Origin: Proteus sp. FME41
GTDB taxonomy: Bacteria > Pseudomonadota > Gammaproteobacteria > Enterobacterales > Enterobacteriaceae
Direction of reading: 5' to 3'
NCBI RefSeq assembly: GCF_014897315.1
Contig: NZ_JABUYL010000009.1
Coordinates: forward strand, 1 to 64,000
Length of the DNA: 64,000 nt
Shown: piece by piece, positions 54,498 through 63,557 of the stretch
Layout of the letters: every line of letters begins with the position of its first letter
Position numbering within the stretch: position 1 is the stretch's first letter
Position numbers and translations under genes: made by a program
Notes under the pieces: generated by a model
The model's database searches: none
The model's input: only the letters and a program-made list of their open reading frames with translations
Told to the model about the DNA's origin: nothing

Positions 54498-55292
54498 ATG
54501 TGCTCTAAACCTGTTTTATCTGTCAAAGGGCTGACGACTGTTTTCCAACAACAAAAGAGCCAATTTATCGCGGTGAATAATATCGATCTTGAGCTCTATG
54601 CGGGAAAAATAACCGCATTGATTGGAGGATCGGGAAGTGGGAAATCAGCCACAGCACTCTCTTTAATGAATTTAGTGGATAAACCTGGAAAAGTGGTTTC
54701 GGGTGAAATCACCTTATCAGGTGGCATTATTTCAAATAAAAGCGAAAGGCAGTGGCGAAATATTCGTGGACAAAAAATTGCCATGATTTTCCAAGAGCCT
54801 AGAAGTGCATTAAATCCTACCATCAAAATAGAAAAACATTTTGCTGAATCGCTATCTCCGTTATGGCGTAAAAAATCGAAAGTAGAAAAACGGCAACACT
54901 ATAAAGAAATCCTTTCACGTCTTGGGTTAAGTCATGCAGATGAACTATTAAATAAGTATCCATTTGAGTTAAGTGGCGGAATGTGTCAGCGCATTATGGT
55001 GGGTATGGGGTTGTTATCTGGTGCGCAAGTCATGATTGCCGATGAACCAACGGCTTCTTTAGATCTCACTACGCAAGCGGCTATTTTATATGAAATTGAT
55101 CGTTTGAAATCATTGGGGATCGCCATTTTGTTGATCACGCACGATCTCGGTATTGTGGCGCAAATGGCTGATAAGGTTTATGTGATGTATCAAGGCAATA
55201 TTGTGAGTTCAGGAAGTGTGACTCAACTTTTTGATGAGCCTCAACATGAATATACCCAGCGCTTGTTTTCAACAATAAAGCAGGGGAAATAA
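54498..55292 (+). CDS. Nickel/peptide-family ABC importer ATPase 1 (NikD/DppD type)
   Basis: 264 residues. Walker A GGSGSGKSATA, the Q loop MIFQEPRSALNP, signature ELSGGMCQRIMVGMGL, Walker B VMIADEPTASLD, and switch LLITHDLG are all intact. The C-terminus ends soon after the switch region, shorter than DppD (no long zinc or cysteine-rich tail), like NikD (254). GGAGGAG precedes the ATG. Confidence 0.88.
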   Translation: MCSKPVLSVKGLTTVFQQQKSQFIAVNNIDLELYAGKITALIGGSGSGKSATALSLMNLVDKPGKVVSGEITLSGGIISNKSERQWRNIRGQKIAMIFQEPRSALNPTIKIEKHFAESLSPLWRKKSKVEKRQHYKEILSRLGLSHADELLNKYPFELSGGMCQRIMVGMGLLSGAQVMIADEPTASLDLTTQAAILYEIDRLKSLGIAILLITHDLGIVAQMADKVYVMYQGNIVSSGSVTQLFDEPQHEYTQRLFSTIKQGK

Positions 55293-55293
55293 A

Positions 55294-56226
55294 ATGCCAT
55301 TAGTCGAAGTAAAAAAACTTTCTAAATATTATCAAAAAAATGGGGTTACGACCTGTGCGGTTGCCAATGCTTCATTTTGTATTTATCGAGGAGAAACGCT
55401 GGGTGTTGTGGGGAAATCTGGGTGTGGAAAAACCACACTGGGTAAATTATTACTAAAATTAGAACAAAGTGATCATGGCTCTATTGTATTTTCACAACAA
55501 GAGATCACGCATTTTAGTTTTAAACAGATGCGTCATATTCGCCAAAATATGCAGATGATCTTTCAAGCTAGTGCGGATGCTTTTAATCCGTATTTTACCG
55601 TAGAACAAATTATTGCTGAGCCACTCATTAATTATAAGCACTTTACTCGTCAAGCGCGTCAGCAACTGATCAGTAAAACATTAGAATTAGTCGGCTTAGA
55701 TAGCGCTTTTTTATCAAGATATTCTGATGCGTTGTCAGGGGGACAAAAACAACGGATTGGTATTGCAAGAGCGCTCGTGCTTGAGCCGGAATTGGTGGTG
55801 TGTGATGAAATTGTCTCTAGTATTGATTTTGCGTTAAAACAGCAAATTCTCACATTAATCAATACTCTTAAAAAAACATTACAACTGACTTATCTGTTTA
55901 TTTCCCATGATATTTCAGCGGTTAACTTTGTCAGTGACCGTATTATTGTGATGTACCTCGGGTATATTGTTGAAGTTATTCCTAAAATGGATAACCGTGT
56001 TCAACATCCTTATAGCCAAACGTTATTGTCTGCGGTATTACCGACTCATCCTTCACAACGCACGCCTTTTAAACAACAAATCTACACCGATGCACCTAAA
56101 ACCCTTACTGGCTGCCCTTATTACCATCGTTGTGTAAATCGACACGATATTTGTAAGCAACAAAATCCGCCTTTGATAGAAATTGCATCTGACCACTGGG
56201 TTGCATGCCATAAAATAACGCATTGA
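55294..56226 (+). CDS. Nickel/peptide-family ABC importer ATPase 2 (NikE/DppF type)
   Basis: 310 residues. Walker A GKSGCGKTTLG, Q loop MIFQASADAFNP, signature ALSGGQKQRIGIARAL, Walker B LVVCDEIVSSID and switch YLFISHDIS are present. The Walker B DEIVSS departs slightly from DEPTSA but keeps the catalytic Glu. The C-terminal oligopeptide/dipeptide domain has the cysteine cluster CPYYHRCVNRHDICKQQNPPL, typical of OppF/DppF and absent from short NikE, which leaves a peptide or metal-chelate substrate possible. Confidence 0.87.
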   Translation: MPLVEVKKLSKYYQKNGVTTCAVANASFCIYRGETLGVVGKSGCGKTTLGKLLLKLEQSDHGSIVFSQQEITHFSFKQMRHIRQNMQMIFQASADAFNPYFTVEQIIAEPLINYKHFTRQARQQLISKTLELVGLDSAFLSRYSDALSGGQKQRIGIARALVLEPELVVCDEIVSSIDFALKQQILTLINTLKKTLQLTYLFISHDISAVNFVSDRIIVMYLGYIVEVIPKMDNRVQHPYSQTLLSAVLPTHPSQRTPFKQQIYTDAPKTLTGCPYYHRCVNRHDICKQQNPPLIEIASDHWVACHKITH

Positions 56227-56253
56227 TAACAATAAGATGGAAAGAGAAAAAAT

Positions 56254-57876
56254 ATGTTTAAACAATTAATACACCGAACTTTATTGGTTGGTTTTCTTTC
56301 AATAACCGCATTAACGGGCTGTAATGATGAAAAACCAACAGAAAACGCCCCTCAAGTTGAACAGAAAAAAGAAGTTGTTGTGGCTATTTATCGCGATGGT
56401 GCAATGAATATGCTGGATGCAGCCAGTTATAACGGCCCTCATTTTGTCTTTAAAATGATTTATGACGGTTTAACGGAAGATGGTGGTGAAGGTGAAATTC
56501 TTCCTACATTAGCCACAAGCTGGGATATTTCAGAGGACGGTAAAACCTATACCTTTAAACTACGCGAAAATGTAAAGTTTTCAGATGGCACTCCGTTTGA
56601 TGCCGATGCGGTTATTTTTAACTTAAAACGTTGGGTGAATAACCCACGTTATAGCCAAATTACCGCCACATTAGTGGATTCAATGGAAGCCATTGATAAA
56701 CATACGGTGCGTATCACGTATAAAAATCCTTCTTATCCTATTTTAATGGAAATGACTTATCCTCGCCCAGTGCGCTTTTTAAGCCCAGCTTCGTTAGGTG
56801 AAGACGGTAAAACCTTTACTAAACCTGTCGGAACGGGCCCTTGGATGCTTGAAAACTACGAAAAAGATAAAAGCTTTACGCTGGTGCCAAATCCTTACTA
56901 TTGGGGCGAAAAACCAAAGCTAGACCGTATTATTTTTAAAGTTGTTCCTGACGGTCAGGCGCGTGTTTTTGCCTTGCAAAGTGGTGAGGTCGATATTATT
57001 GGCGGTGATCTGATTGGTAAAATTCCCATGGGAAATATTCAGGAACTAGAACAAGATAAGAAATTTGAAACATTTACTGCGGATACATTAAGTTCTCACT
57101 TTATTGCTTTTAACCAACGTACACCGGAATTACAAGACAAGCGTATTCGCCAAGCAATCAACTACGCCATTGATAAAAAAAGTATTGCCGACGATCTCTT
57201 TAACCATATTGGTAAAGAAGCTACAGGTATGTATCAAGCTGGTGTGCCTTATGCCACAGTAAACAATAATACCACCTTAGCGGGTGATAAAGAGAAAGCA
57301 CAGGCATTATTAATTGACGCTGGTTACAGCAAAAATGCTCAAGGTATTTTTGAAAAAGAGGGCAAGCCTTTATCGTTTTCTTTATTACTCACAACAGACG
57401 AATTTCCAGAGTGGAAAACATTGGCTGAATTTATTCAAGCAGAATTAGCGCAAACGGGTATTCGCGTTAATTTAAAAATACTCGATCGTAATGGTTATAC
57501 CCAATCTACATTGGAATCGAAAGATTTTGATATGGCTTTAATGCGTACCGCTTCTGATTCATGGATGCCTCATAGCTCTATGTTAGAGATTTATGATATT
57601 CAAGCGAATAATCAGCAAGCTAAAGCGTGGTATGACGAAAATCTCTCGGTGATGATTTATAAAACCTTAGCCACATTAAACGAAGAAGATCGCCAAAAAG
57701 GGTATGACGATATTATGACCTTTATTAGTGAAGAGGCGATCACCGCACCGGTTTATCACCCTGTTACTAACTTTGCGATTAACCCTAAAAAAGTGGCTAA
57801 TTTTGAAGTCGGCGTGAACAACTACGCACCGGTTGTGTGGGAAAAACTCACTGTACCGAGTTTATCTGAAAAATAG
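56254..57876 (+). CDS. NikA-like substrate-binding lipoprotein
   Basis: 540 residues. Signal peptide with lipobox ALTGC, so a lipoprotein rather than the soluble NikA (524). SBP family 5 pattern: MLDAASYNGPHFVFKMIYDGLTED, LATSWDISEDGKTYTFKLRENVKFSDGTPFDADAV. YPRPVRFLSP corresponds to the LPRPFRF of E. coli NikA that carries an Arg facing the ligand, and RTASDSWMPHSSML corresponds to its RTWGAPYDPHAFL, keeping the histidine that binds nickel. This favours nickel or a nickel-chelate. In P. mirabilis nickel supplies urease; the Ynt system is one known importer, and this could be it or a relative. It follows the ATPases, an unusual order. Confidence 0.82.
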   Translation: MFKQLIHRTLLVGFLSITALTGCNDEKPTENAPQVEQKKEVVVAIYRDGAMNMLDAASYNGPHFVFKMIYDGLTEDGGEGEILPTLATSWDISEDGKTYTFKLRENVKFSDGTPFDADAVIFNLKRWVNNPRYSQITATLVDSMEAIDKHTVRITYKNPSYPILMEMTYPRPVRFLSPASLGEDGKTFTKPVGTGPWMLENYEKDKSFTLVPNPYYWGEKPKLDRIIFKVVPDGQARVFALQSGEVDIIGGDLIGKIPMGNIQELEQDKKFETFTADTLSSHFIAFNQRTPELQDKRIRQAINYAIDKKSIADDLFNHIGKEATGMYQAGVPYATVNNNTTLAGDKEKAQALLIDAGYSKNAQGIFEKEGKPLSFSLLLTTDEFPEWKTLAEFIQAELAQTGIRVNLKILDRNGYTQSTLESKDFDMALMRTASDSWMPHSSMLEIYDIQANNQQAKAWYDENLSVMIYKTLATLNEEDRQKGYDDIMTFISEEAITAPVYHPVTNFAINPKKVANFEVGVNNYAPVVWEKLTVPSLSEK

Positions 57877-57963
57877 CCTCTACAGCGCTCTTGGTTATCT
57901 TTATAAGATCTTCGTAGCGCCGTGATTTTATTTATTTTAGTTTACATACGAATAGGTTTTGTT

Positions 57964-58731
57964 ATGCAGGACTCAAAAGATAAATTATTAAAAAATTGGA
58001 CAGAGGGGGCTGAAAATTACAGTCATTTGATCCAACTAGAATTAAACGGTTTTCAGCGAGAAGCGTGGTTGAATATTATTCATGAATATAGTGGTCAACA
58101 GGGAAAATTAAAGGTATTGGATGTGGGAACGGGGCCTGGCTTTTTCTCCATTATTATGGCGAAAGCAGGACACAAAGTGACGGCAATAGATTGCACAGAT
58201 GCGATGGTTGATGTTGCGAAGAAAAACGTTGAAGCCTACCAAGTGGATGTTGAGGTGATGCAAGGGGATAGTCACTCTTTACCTTTCCCAGATGATCACT
58301 TTGATTTGGTGATTAGCCGTAATGTGGCATGGACGTTATTAGATGCAAAACAGGGTTATAAAGAGTGGTTACGTGTCTTAAGGCCAGGGGGAAGAACCTT
58401 GATTTTTGATGCTAACTGGAATCGCTATTTATTTGATGACGCTTTAAATCAGAAAAACAGTGAAGATATTGAAGCCTATACCGCACTGTTTAATGAAAAG
58501 CCTGCAGGTTATAGCGATGCAATGCTCGATTACCGTAAAAGTATGCCAATGTGTCAAAAAATACGACCTCAATGGGATCTTGATACATTAATTACCCTTG
58601 GTTATTCAGAACTGACTTGTTTAACCAATATTAATGAGCGAGTGTATGATGAAAAACGTAAAGTCCTTTATCGCTCAACACCGATGTTTATGATCGCAGC
58701 AAGTAAACCTTGGGTAAAAGTCACGTATTAA
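57964..58731 (+). CDS. SAM-dependent methyltransferase linked to the importer
   Basis: The start at 57964 (MQDSKDKLLKNWTEG) is preferred to the in-frame 57922 because the product then lacks an unlikely hydrophobic lead. 255 residues. Class I methyltransferase motifs: LKVLDVGTGPGFFSIIMAKAG (SAM-binding), VTAIDCTDAMVDVAKKN (acidic loop), GDSHSLPFPDDHFDLVISRNV, and LRVLRPGGRTLIFDANW. It lies 87 bases after the binding-protein gene on the same strand and before a terminator, so it is probably the sixth gene of the operon. The substrate is unknown; it could modify a metallophore. Confidence 0.8.
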   Translation: MQDSKDKLLKNWTEGAENYSHLIQLELNGFQREAWLNIIHEYSGQQGKLKVLDVGTGPGFFSIIMAKAGHKVTAIDCTDAMVDVAKKNVEAYQVDVEVMQGDSHSLPFPDDHFDLVISRNVAWTLLDAKQGYKEWLRVLRPGGRTLIFDANWNRYLFDDALNQKNSEDIEAYTALFNEKPAGYSDAMLDYRKSMPMCQKIRPQWDLDTLITLGYSELTCLTNINERVYDEKRKVLYRSTPMFMIAASKPWVKVTY

Positions 58732-58745
58732 TTAAGCTAAAAAAG

Positions 58746-58786
58746 AAAGTCCTATTAACACTATAAAGGGGGGAATAGGACTTTTA
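58746..58786. terminator. Bidirectional terminator between methyltransferase and tetA genes
   Basis: AAAGTCCTATT and AATAGGACTTT form an 11-bp stem with a 17-base loop, flanked by A and T runs on both strands. Confidence 0.85.
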
Positions 58787-58807
58787 TTCTATTAATCTGA
58801 TTTTACA

Positions 58808-60010
58808 TTATGATGCTGAAATAGCATTTTTAGTCGGGGATGATTTTTGATAAAAATAAGCCACCATAAGCAATATTCCATATAATACTGCACCCACCAT
58901 CCATAACAAACCATCCCAATAAGCTAGGCTGTAGCGATAAAGAAACGCAAATAAGAGCGGGCCAATAATTCCGGTGATATTGGTTAAGCTCACAAGCGTG
59001 CCTTGTAGTTTGCCTTGTGCGTTATCATCAACGGATTTTGATAAATAACCTTGTAATGCAGGTTGCCCCATTCCCCCTGCGGCTAAACAAATTAAGGCGG
59101 GTAATATTACCCATACTTGGCTTATCCATGCTAAGAATAAACAGCCCATCATATCAATTGACATGCTGATCATAATGGTGATTTTTTCACCCCATTTTTG
59201 CGCTAATTTTCCAGCAACAACGGCTTGAAAGAAAATATGCAATATACCCAGCATGGCTAGCGACAATCCGACAGAAGAGGTATTCCAATCAAAACGGTGT
59301 TGTGTAAATAACACCCAAATGGTTGCTGGAATTTGCCCGATAAGTTGGATAATAAAATAGGTAGCCAGCCAAAAATAGAGGCTTTTCTTAATAAAGCCAG
59401 TGGCTGAATTTAATGCCGTTTGGTTTTGAAGTGAGCTATTTACAACAAGCGCTTCTCTTTTTTGTGTTTCACGGAAAAAGAGCAAAGAGAATATTAACAA
59501 TACAGAGTGTGAAATAGCGGCAAAGATAAATGGCGTATGAGCAGTTATTTCACCTAATAATCCACCAATCATGGGGCCAATAATCAGACCAACACCAAAA
59601 GCCCCCCCTAAAAAACCAAAATAGCGAGTTCGATTTTTTGCGAGAGTCACATCACTCATGGCTGATGCACATACGGCACCAGTTGCACCCGTAATACCCG
59701 CAATAATGCGCCCAATATAGAGCATCCAAAGCGTGGTTGAGAATGCCATTAAAAGATAGTCAAGCGCAGCGCCTAAAAGGGAAAACAGTAAAATAGGTTT
59801 TCTGCCGTATTTATCAGAAAATCGACCTAAAATAGGTGCAAAAATAACCTGCATGGTAGCATAGAGCGCTAATAACACACCGTAATGACTCGCCAGTGAG
59901 TTTTCACTGACAAATTCATTTAATAGCGCAGGGAGTACTGGCATGATAAGTCCAATGCCAATGGCATCTAATACGGTGATCAGCAGTATGATAATAATTG
60001 ATTTATTCAT
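58808..60010 (-). CDS. tetA(J): Tetracycline efflux antiporter, Tet(J) type
   Basis: The start at 60010 with AGGA upstream gives 400 residues, the size of class TetA pumps. Twelve membrane segments. The MFS loop 2-3 motif is GRFSDKYGRKPILLFS, with the Asp needed for efflux, and the N-terminus has VLDAIGIGLIMPVLPALL as in TetA proteins. It exchanges a tetracycline-divalent metal complex for a proton. The class J pump is a known chromosomal determinant of P. mirabilis, and the divergent repressor and double operator match the group. Class assignment is from recollection, not a search. Confidence 0.88.
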   Translation of the reverse strand: MNKSIIIILLITVLDAIGIGLIMPVLPALLNEFVSENSLASHYGVLLALYATMQVIFAPILGRFSDKYGRKPILLFSLLGAALDYLLMAFSTTLWMLYIGRIIAGITGATGAVCASAMSDVTLAKNRTRYFGFLGGAFGVGLIIGPMIGGLLGEITAHTPFIFAAISHSVLLIFSLLFFRETQKREALVVNSSLQNQTALNSATGFIKKSLYFWLATYFIIQLIGQIPATIWVLFTQHRFDWNTSSVGLSLAMLGILHIFFQAVVAGKLAQKWGEKITIMISMSIDMMGCLFLAWISQVWVILPALICLAAGGMGQPALQGYLSKSVDDNAQGKLQGTLVSLTNITGIIGPLLFAFLYRYSLAYWDGLLWMVGAVLYGILLMVAYFYQKSSPTKNAISAS

Positions 60011-60023
60011 AAATATCCTAAAA

Positions 60024-60721
<698 letters not shown>

Positions 60722-60726
60722 TACGT

Positions 60727-61671
60727 TTAAATGCGCTGGCGTCCTTTGGGGCTAATTAATTGCCCTTGTATATCAGCGATACCAATATGCACTATACAGC
60801 CAGCATTAAACTGCAAATAGTCATCTTCGATGCCATCAGAAAAAATCACACCATTTTCTGGCATCAAAGATTCTAATTGCAAAGGAGAATCAGGCTCAAT
60901 TGTGCCAAAAGTGAGTGCGACACCAGTTGTTCTACTAGGAAACGGCTCTCTGACACTAAATTGTAGTTTTCGCTCACTCCAGCTAAAACCTTGTAATAGA
61001 GGATGTGACGCTTCGCCTGTAATCGCCATAGCACCTGCGAGAATAGATTGAAACCACCCCGTCGATCCCAATCCTGTTGATACAATAATGCCGGATGAGG
61101 ATTGAGCTTCTTGAGCGCCACTCCATTGTAAAATATACCGTGCGGAGGTGTGACTTTTAGGGCCAATAAATAAGTCATTAACCGCTAATAATGATTGACC
61201 ATCATTGGTTGTCGCTTGTGCAAAAGTGACCGTTTTAGACGGCATTTTTTGATGAATAGTATTCATCACGGTCTCTTTTAACTGCCCTATTTCAAAGGGT
61301 AATAATTTACCATCCCATCTTGATGGATCTGGGTTTATGGCAATAATAGGCTGTCCATTAAGGTATTTTAGCGTATTGGCAACAAGTCCATCTTGACCAA
61401 TCACCACCACGATATCGTGGGGTGAGAATTGATAGCTGGGTAATAAGTTTCTTTCCAATAGCTGAAAGCGTCCAAATGATTTTAAAACCAGCTCAGCTTC
61501 CGTTAATTGTTTTTGATATAAATTATGTTCGTTGAGGTAATCCTTTACCTCAACATTGTTGTGTTCTAAATAGAATTTGGCTTGTGACCATGTATTAAAG
61601 CGTTCAATTAATTCCTGTAAACGGCTTTTTCTCATCACCAGCACAAAGCGAAAATCGTCGTTACGTTGCAT
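60727..61671 (-). CDS. NAD-kinase-like protein linked to an SPFH protein
   Basis: 314 residues. The C-terminal two-thirds resemble NAD kinases and related lipid kinases: DIVVVIGQDGLVANTLKYLNGQPIIAINPDP corresponds to the GGDG strand (here GQDG) and the first ligand strand, and SSGIIVSTGLGSTGWFQSIL to the TPTGSTAY strand. NAD kinases proper have GGDG and NE/D motifs; here the glycine substitution and AVNDLFIG, instead of ALNE-type, suggest a diverged enzyme or a ligand sensor. The first 90 residues have no recognised domain. Its start overlaps the SPFH stop (TAATG), so the two are translationally coupled, downstream of NrtR-type operators. Confidence 0.7.
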   Translation of the reverse strand: MQRNDDFRFVLVMRKSRLQELIERFNTWSQAKFYLEHNNVEVKDYLNEHNLYQKQLTEAELVLKSFGRFQLLERNLLPSYQFSPHDIVVVIGQDGLVANTLKYLNGQPIIAINPDPSRWDGKLLPFEIGQLKETVMNTIHQKMPSKTVTFAQATTNDGQSLLAVNDLFIGPKSHTSARYILQWSGAQEAQSSSGIIVSTGLGSTGWFQSILAGAMAITGEASHPLLQGFSWSERKLQFSVREPFPSRTTGVALTFGTIEPDSPLQLESLMPENGVIFSDGIEDDYLQFNAGCIVHIGIADIQGQLISPKGRQRI

Positions 61672-62690
61672 TATTTACCGCCTTTTTTCATAAACTGACT
61701 AAATAAATCAGGCGTGATGTTCAGCTCACCGATTTTTCCTGAATTCAGCGCTAAGGTTTCAAATGCCATTGCCATTAACTGTTGTGAGTCCATTTTTGCT
61801 AATGCCATAGCTTTTAGGTTTTCAACGGGTAATTCACGATAAGCACGCATGGTGGCTTCAATAGCATAGGCATCCGCTTCTGATTGTGTTCGCTGATTTT
61901 CAGCACTTAACGCAACTAGCTCTTTACGTTTTGCTTCAGCATTAACTTTGGCTTCAAGGCGCTCTTTTTCAATTTCAGCTTGTTCTCGTAATAATGTCCG
62001 TTCGTTTTCTAAACGGGCTTCTTCAATCTCTTGTCGTTTACGTTGAACGGATAAGTCCGTTTCTAATTCCGCTTCTTTGATGGTGCGTTCTTGTTCTACT
62101 GAGAATTTACGACGGGCATAAATGGCATCATCGGCTTCTTTCAGTAAGGATTCTCTCGCTTCGGCTTCAAGTGCTTTTAAGGTTTCTGGTGATGGTGTGA
62201 TTGCTGCAATAGAGACATCTAAAATCGCAATACCTAATGTCTCTAATGATGAGTGTTCAATTAATTGCTCCATCACCAAGGTCACTAATGATTGGCTAAG
62301 TAACAGTGCTTCTTTCAGTGGAGTACTCTGGATTTTTGCTTGAATCAAGGTTTGGGCAATGCGTACAACGCGATCACTGAGTTTTAACGGATCTTCAGAG
62401 GCATAAGATTTACCGTTTTTACTCAAGTTAAAGTTAAGTACTTCTGCCGCTTTTTCAGGGGTTTTGACCTGAAAGGAAATTTGTCCTTGAATACGTAAAC
62501 CTTGAAAGTCGGCTGTTTGAAAATTAAAAATAAACGGGGCTTCTTGCACATTCAGCGGCAATGCTGCAATAGACGTAGTGGCAGAGTTATACCAAAAACT
62601 CAAGCCTTTACCTTGTTGGCGAATTTTACCATTGACGGATTTAATGATGAATGTTGATGAATCAGCTTTAAAATAATTTAAGTTAAACAT
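61671..62690 (-). CDS. SPFH/band-7 domain protein
   Basis: 339 residues. The N-terminal part (1-170) is an SPFH-like beta/alpha domain (FQTADFQGLRIQGQISFQVKTPEKAAEVLNF, SDRVVRIAQTLIQAKIQSTPL). A long charged coiled coil spans about 178-275 (many EARE/ERTLLREQAEIEKERLEAK repeats). The C-terminus ends with a helical segment and MKKGGK. There is no clear membrane segment, unlike flotillin or HflK, so membrane contact would have to be peripheral. SPFH proteins build cage or ring scaffolds at membranes. It is first in a two-gene unit with the NAD-kinase-like gene. Confidence 0.78.
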   Translation of the reverse strand: MFNLNYFKADSSTFIIKSVNGKIRQQGKGLSFWYNSATTSIAALPLNVQEAPFIFNFQTADFQGLRIQGQISFQVKTPEKAAEVLNFNLSKNGKSYASEDPLKLSDRVVRIAQTLIQAKIQSTPLKEALLLSQSLVTLVMEQLIEHSSLETLGIAILDVSIAAITPSPETLKALEAEARESLLKEADDAIYARRKFSVEQERTIKEAELETDLSVQRKRQEIEEARLENERTLLREQAEIEKERLEAKVNAEAKRKELVALSAENQRTQSEADAYAIEATMRAYRELPVENLKAMALAKMDSQQLMAMAFETLALNSGKIGELNITPDLFSQFMKKGGK

Positions 62691-62707
62691 AGTCTTTCCT
62701 TATTAAG

Positions 62708-62780
62708 TGTCCTTGTGACAATAACTGAATTGTGTCTTATAGACACTATGTCTGTCAACTGATTTAGTGTCTTTATGACA
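62708..62780. promoter_or_regulatory. Three NrtR-type operators in a divergent promoter
   Basis: TGTC-N5-GACA occurs three times: 62708-62720 (centre CTTGT), 62733-62745 (TTATA) and 62768-62780 (TTTAT), at 25- and 35-bp steps. They lie between the SPFH gene and the NrtR gene. The third overlaps an upstream ATG at 62775, supporting 62844 as the real nrtR start. NrtR regulators bind palindromes upstream of NAD metabolism genes; assignment to this NrtR is inference. Confidence 0.72.
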
Positions 62781-62843
62781 AAATTTGATTTTTTGCTGTT
62801 TAACCTTAAAATAGCCTTATCGTTTTCTAATAAAGCTTCCGTC

Positions 62844-63557
62844 ATGAATGAACAAGATTTTTTAGCCAGTTATAACCGCCGTGATTTCCTATCCCCACTG
62901 ATCACCGTTGATTCTGTGCTATTCACCTATCATGAAGCACAATTAAAAGTGTTGTTGGTGAAAAGAGGGGAGCATCCTGAAAAAGGAAAATGGGGTTTAC
63001 CCGGTGGATTTGTCGATGAACTGCAAGACAAATGCCTTGAAGATACGGTGCTACGAAAATTAAAAGAGAAAACAGGGGTGATCCCCCCTTATATTGAGCA
63101 ACTCTGTTCCGTGGGAAATAACCAGCGTGATGCAAGAGGTTGGTCGGTGACAGTTTGTTATACGGCGTTGATTGCACATCAAGTGTGTGAAGCACATATT
63201 GATACCGTGGAGTCGGTAATGTGGTGTTCTATTGATGAGATTACACAACAAAGCTTAGCGTTTGATCATCGTGAATTAATTGCACAAGCGAGAGCGCGAT
63301 TAAAGCAAAAATCACTCTATTCGATTGTGCCCGGATTTGCGTTACCGGAAGTGTTTACGCTACCTGAATTACAGCATGTTCATGAAATTTTGATTGGCAA
63401 AGAGATCCAGAAAAAATCCTTCAGACGACGCATAGAGCAAGCGGATTTATTGATTGATACGGGGGAAAAACGATCAGAAAGAGGACGCCCCGCAAGTCTG
63501 TATCGACTTAAAGAGGCCTCTGCGGATTATCGTTTTATTCGTAATCTTGAGTTTTAA
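62844..63557 (+). CDS. nrtR: NrtR-family NAD-metabolism transcriptional regulator
   Basis: Start at 62844 ([29 protein letters not shown]) matches the usual NrtR N-terminus; 62775 is in frame but inside an operator. 237 residues. A Nudix-like domain (about 25-150) includes the box region [26 protein letters not shown]; the REuxEE core reads RKLKEK, so catalytic metal binding is lost, as in NrtR proteins that only sense ADP-ribose. The C-terminal winged helix (about 160-237) has [33 protein letters not shown], typical of the family. It resembles the Shewanella NrtR closely as I recall it. It overlaps the end of aes by a few bases, tail to tail. Confidence 0.88.
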   Translation: MNEQDFLASYNRRDFLSPLITVDSVLFTYHEAQLKVLLVKRGEHPEKGKWGLPGGFVDELQDKCLEDTVLRKLKEKTGVIPPYIEQLCSVGNNQRDARGWSVTVCYTALIAHQVCEAHIDTVESVMWCSIDEITQQSLAFDHRELIAQARARLKQKSLYSIVPGFALPEVFTLPELQHVHEILIGKEIQKKSFRRRIEQADLLIDTGEKRSERGRPASLYRLKEASADYRFIRNLEF

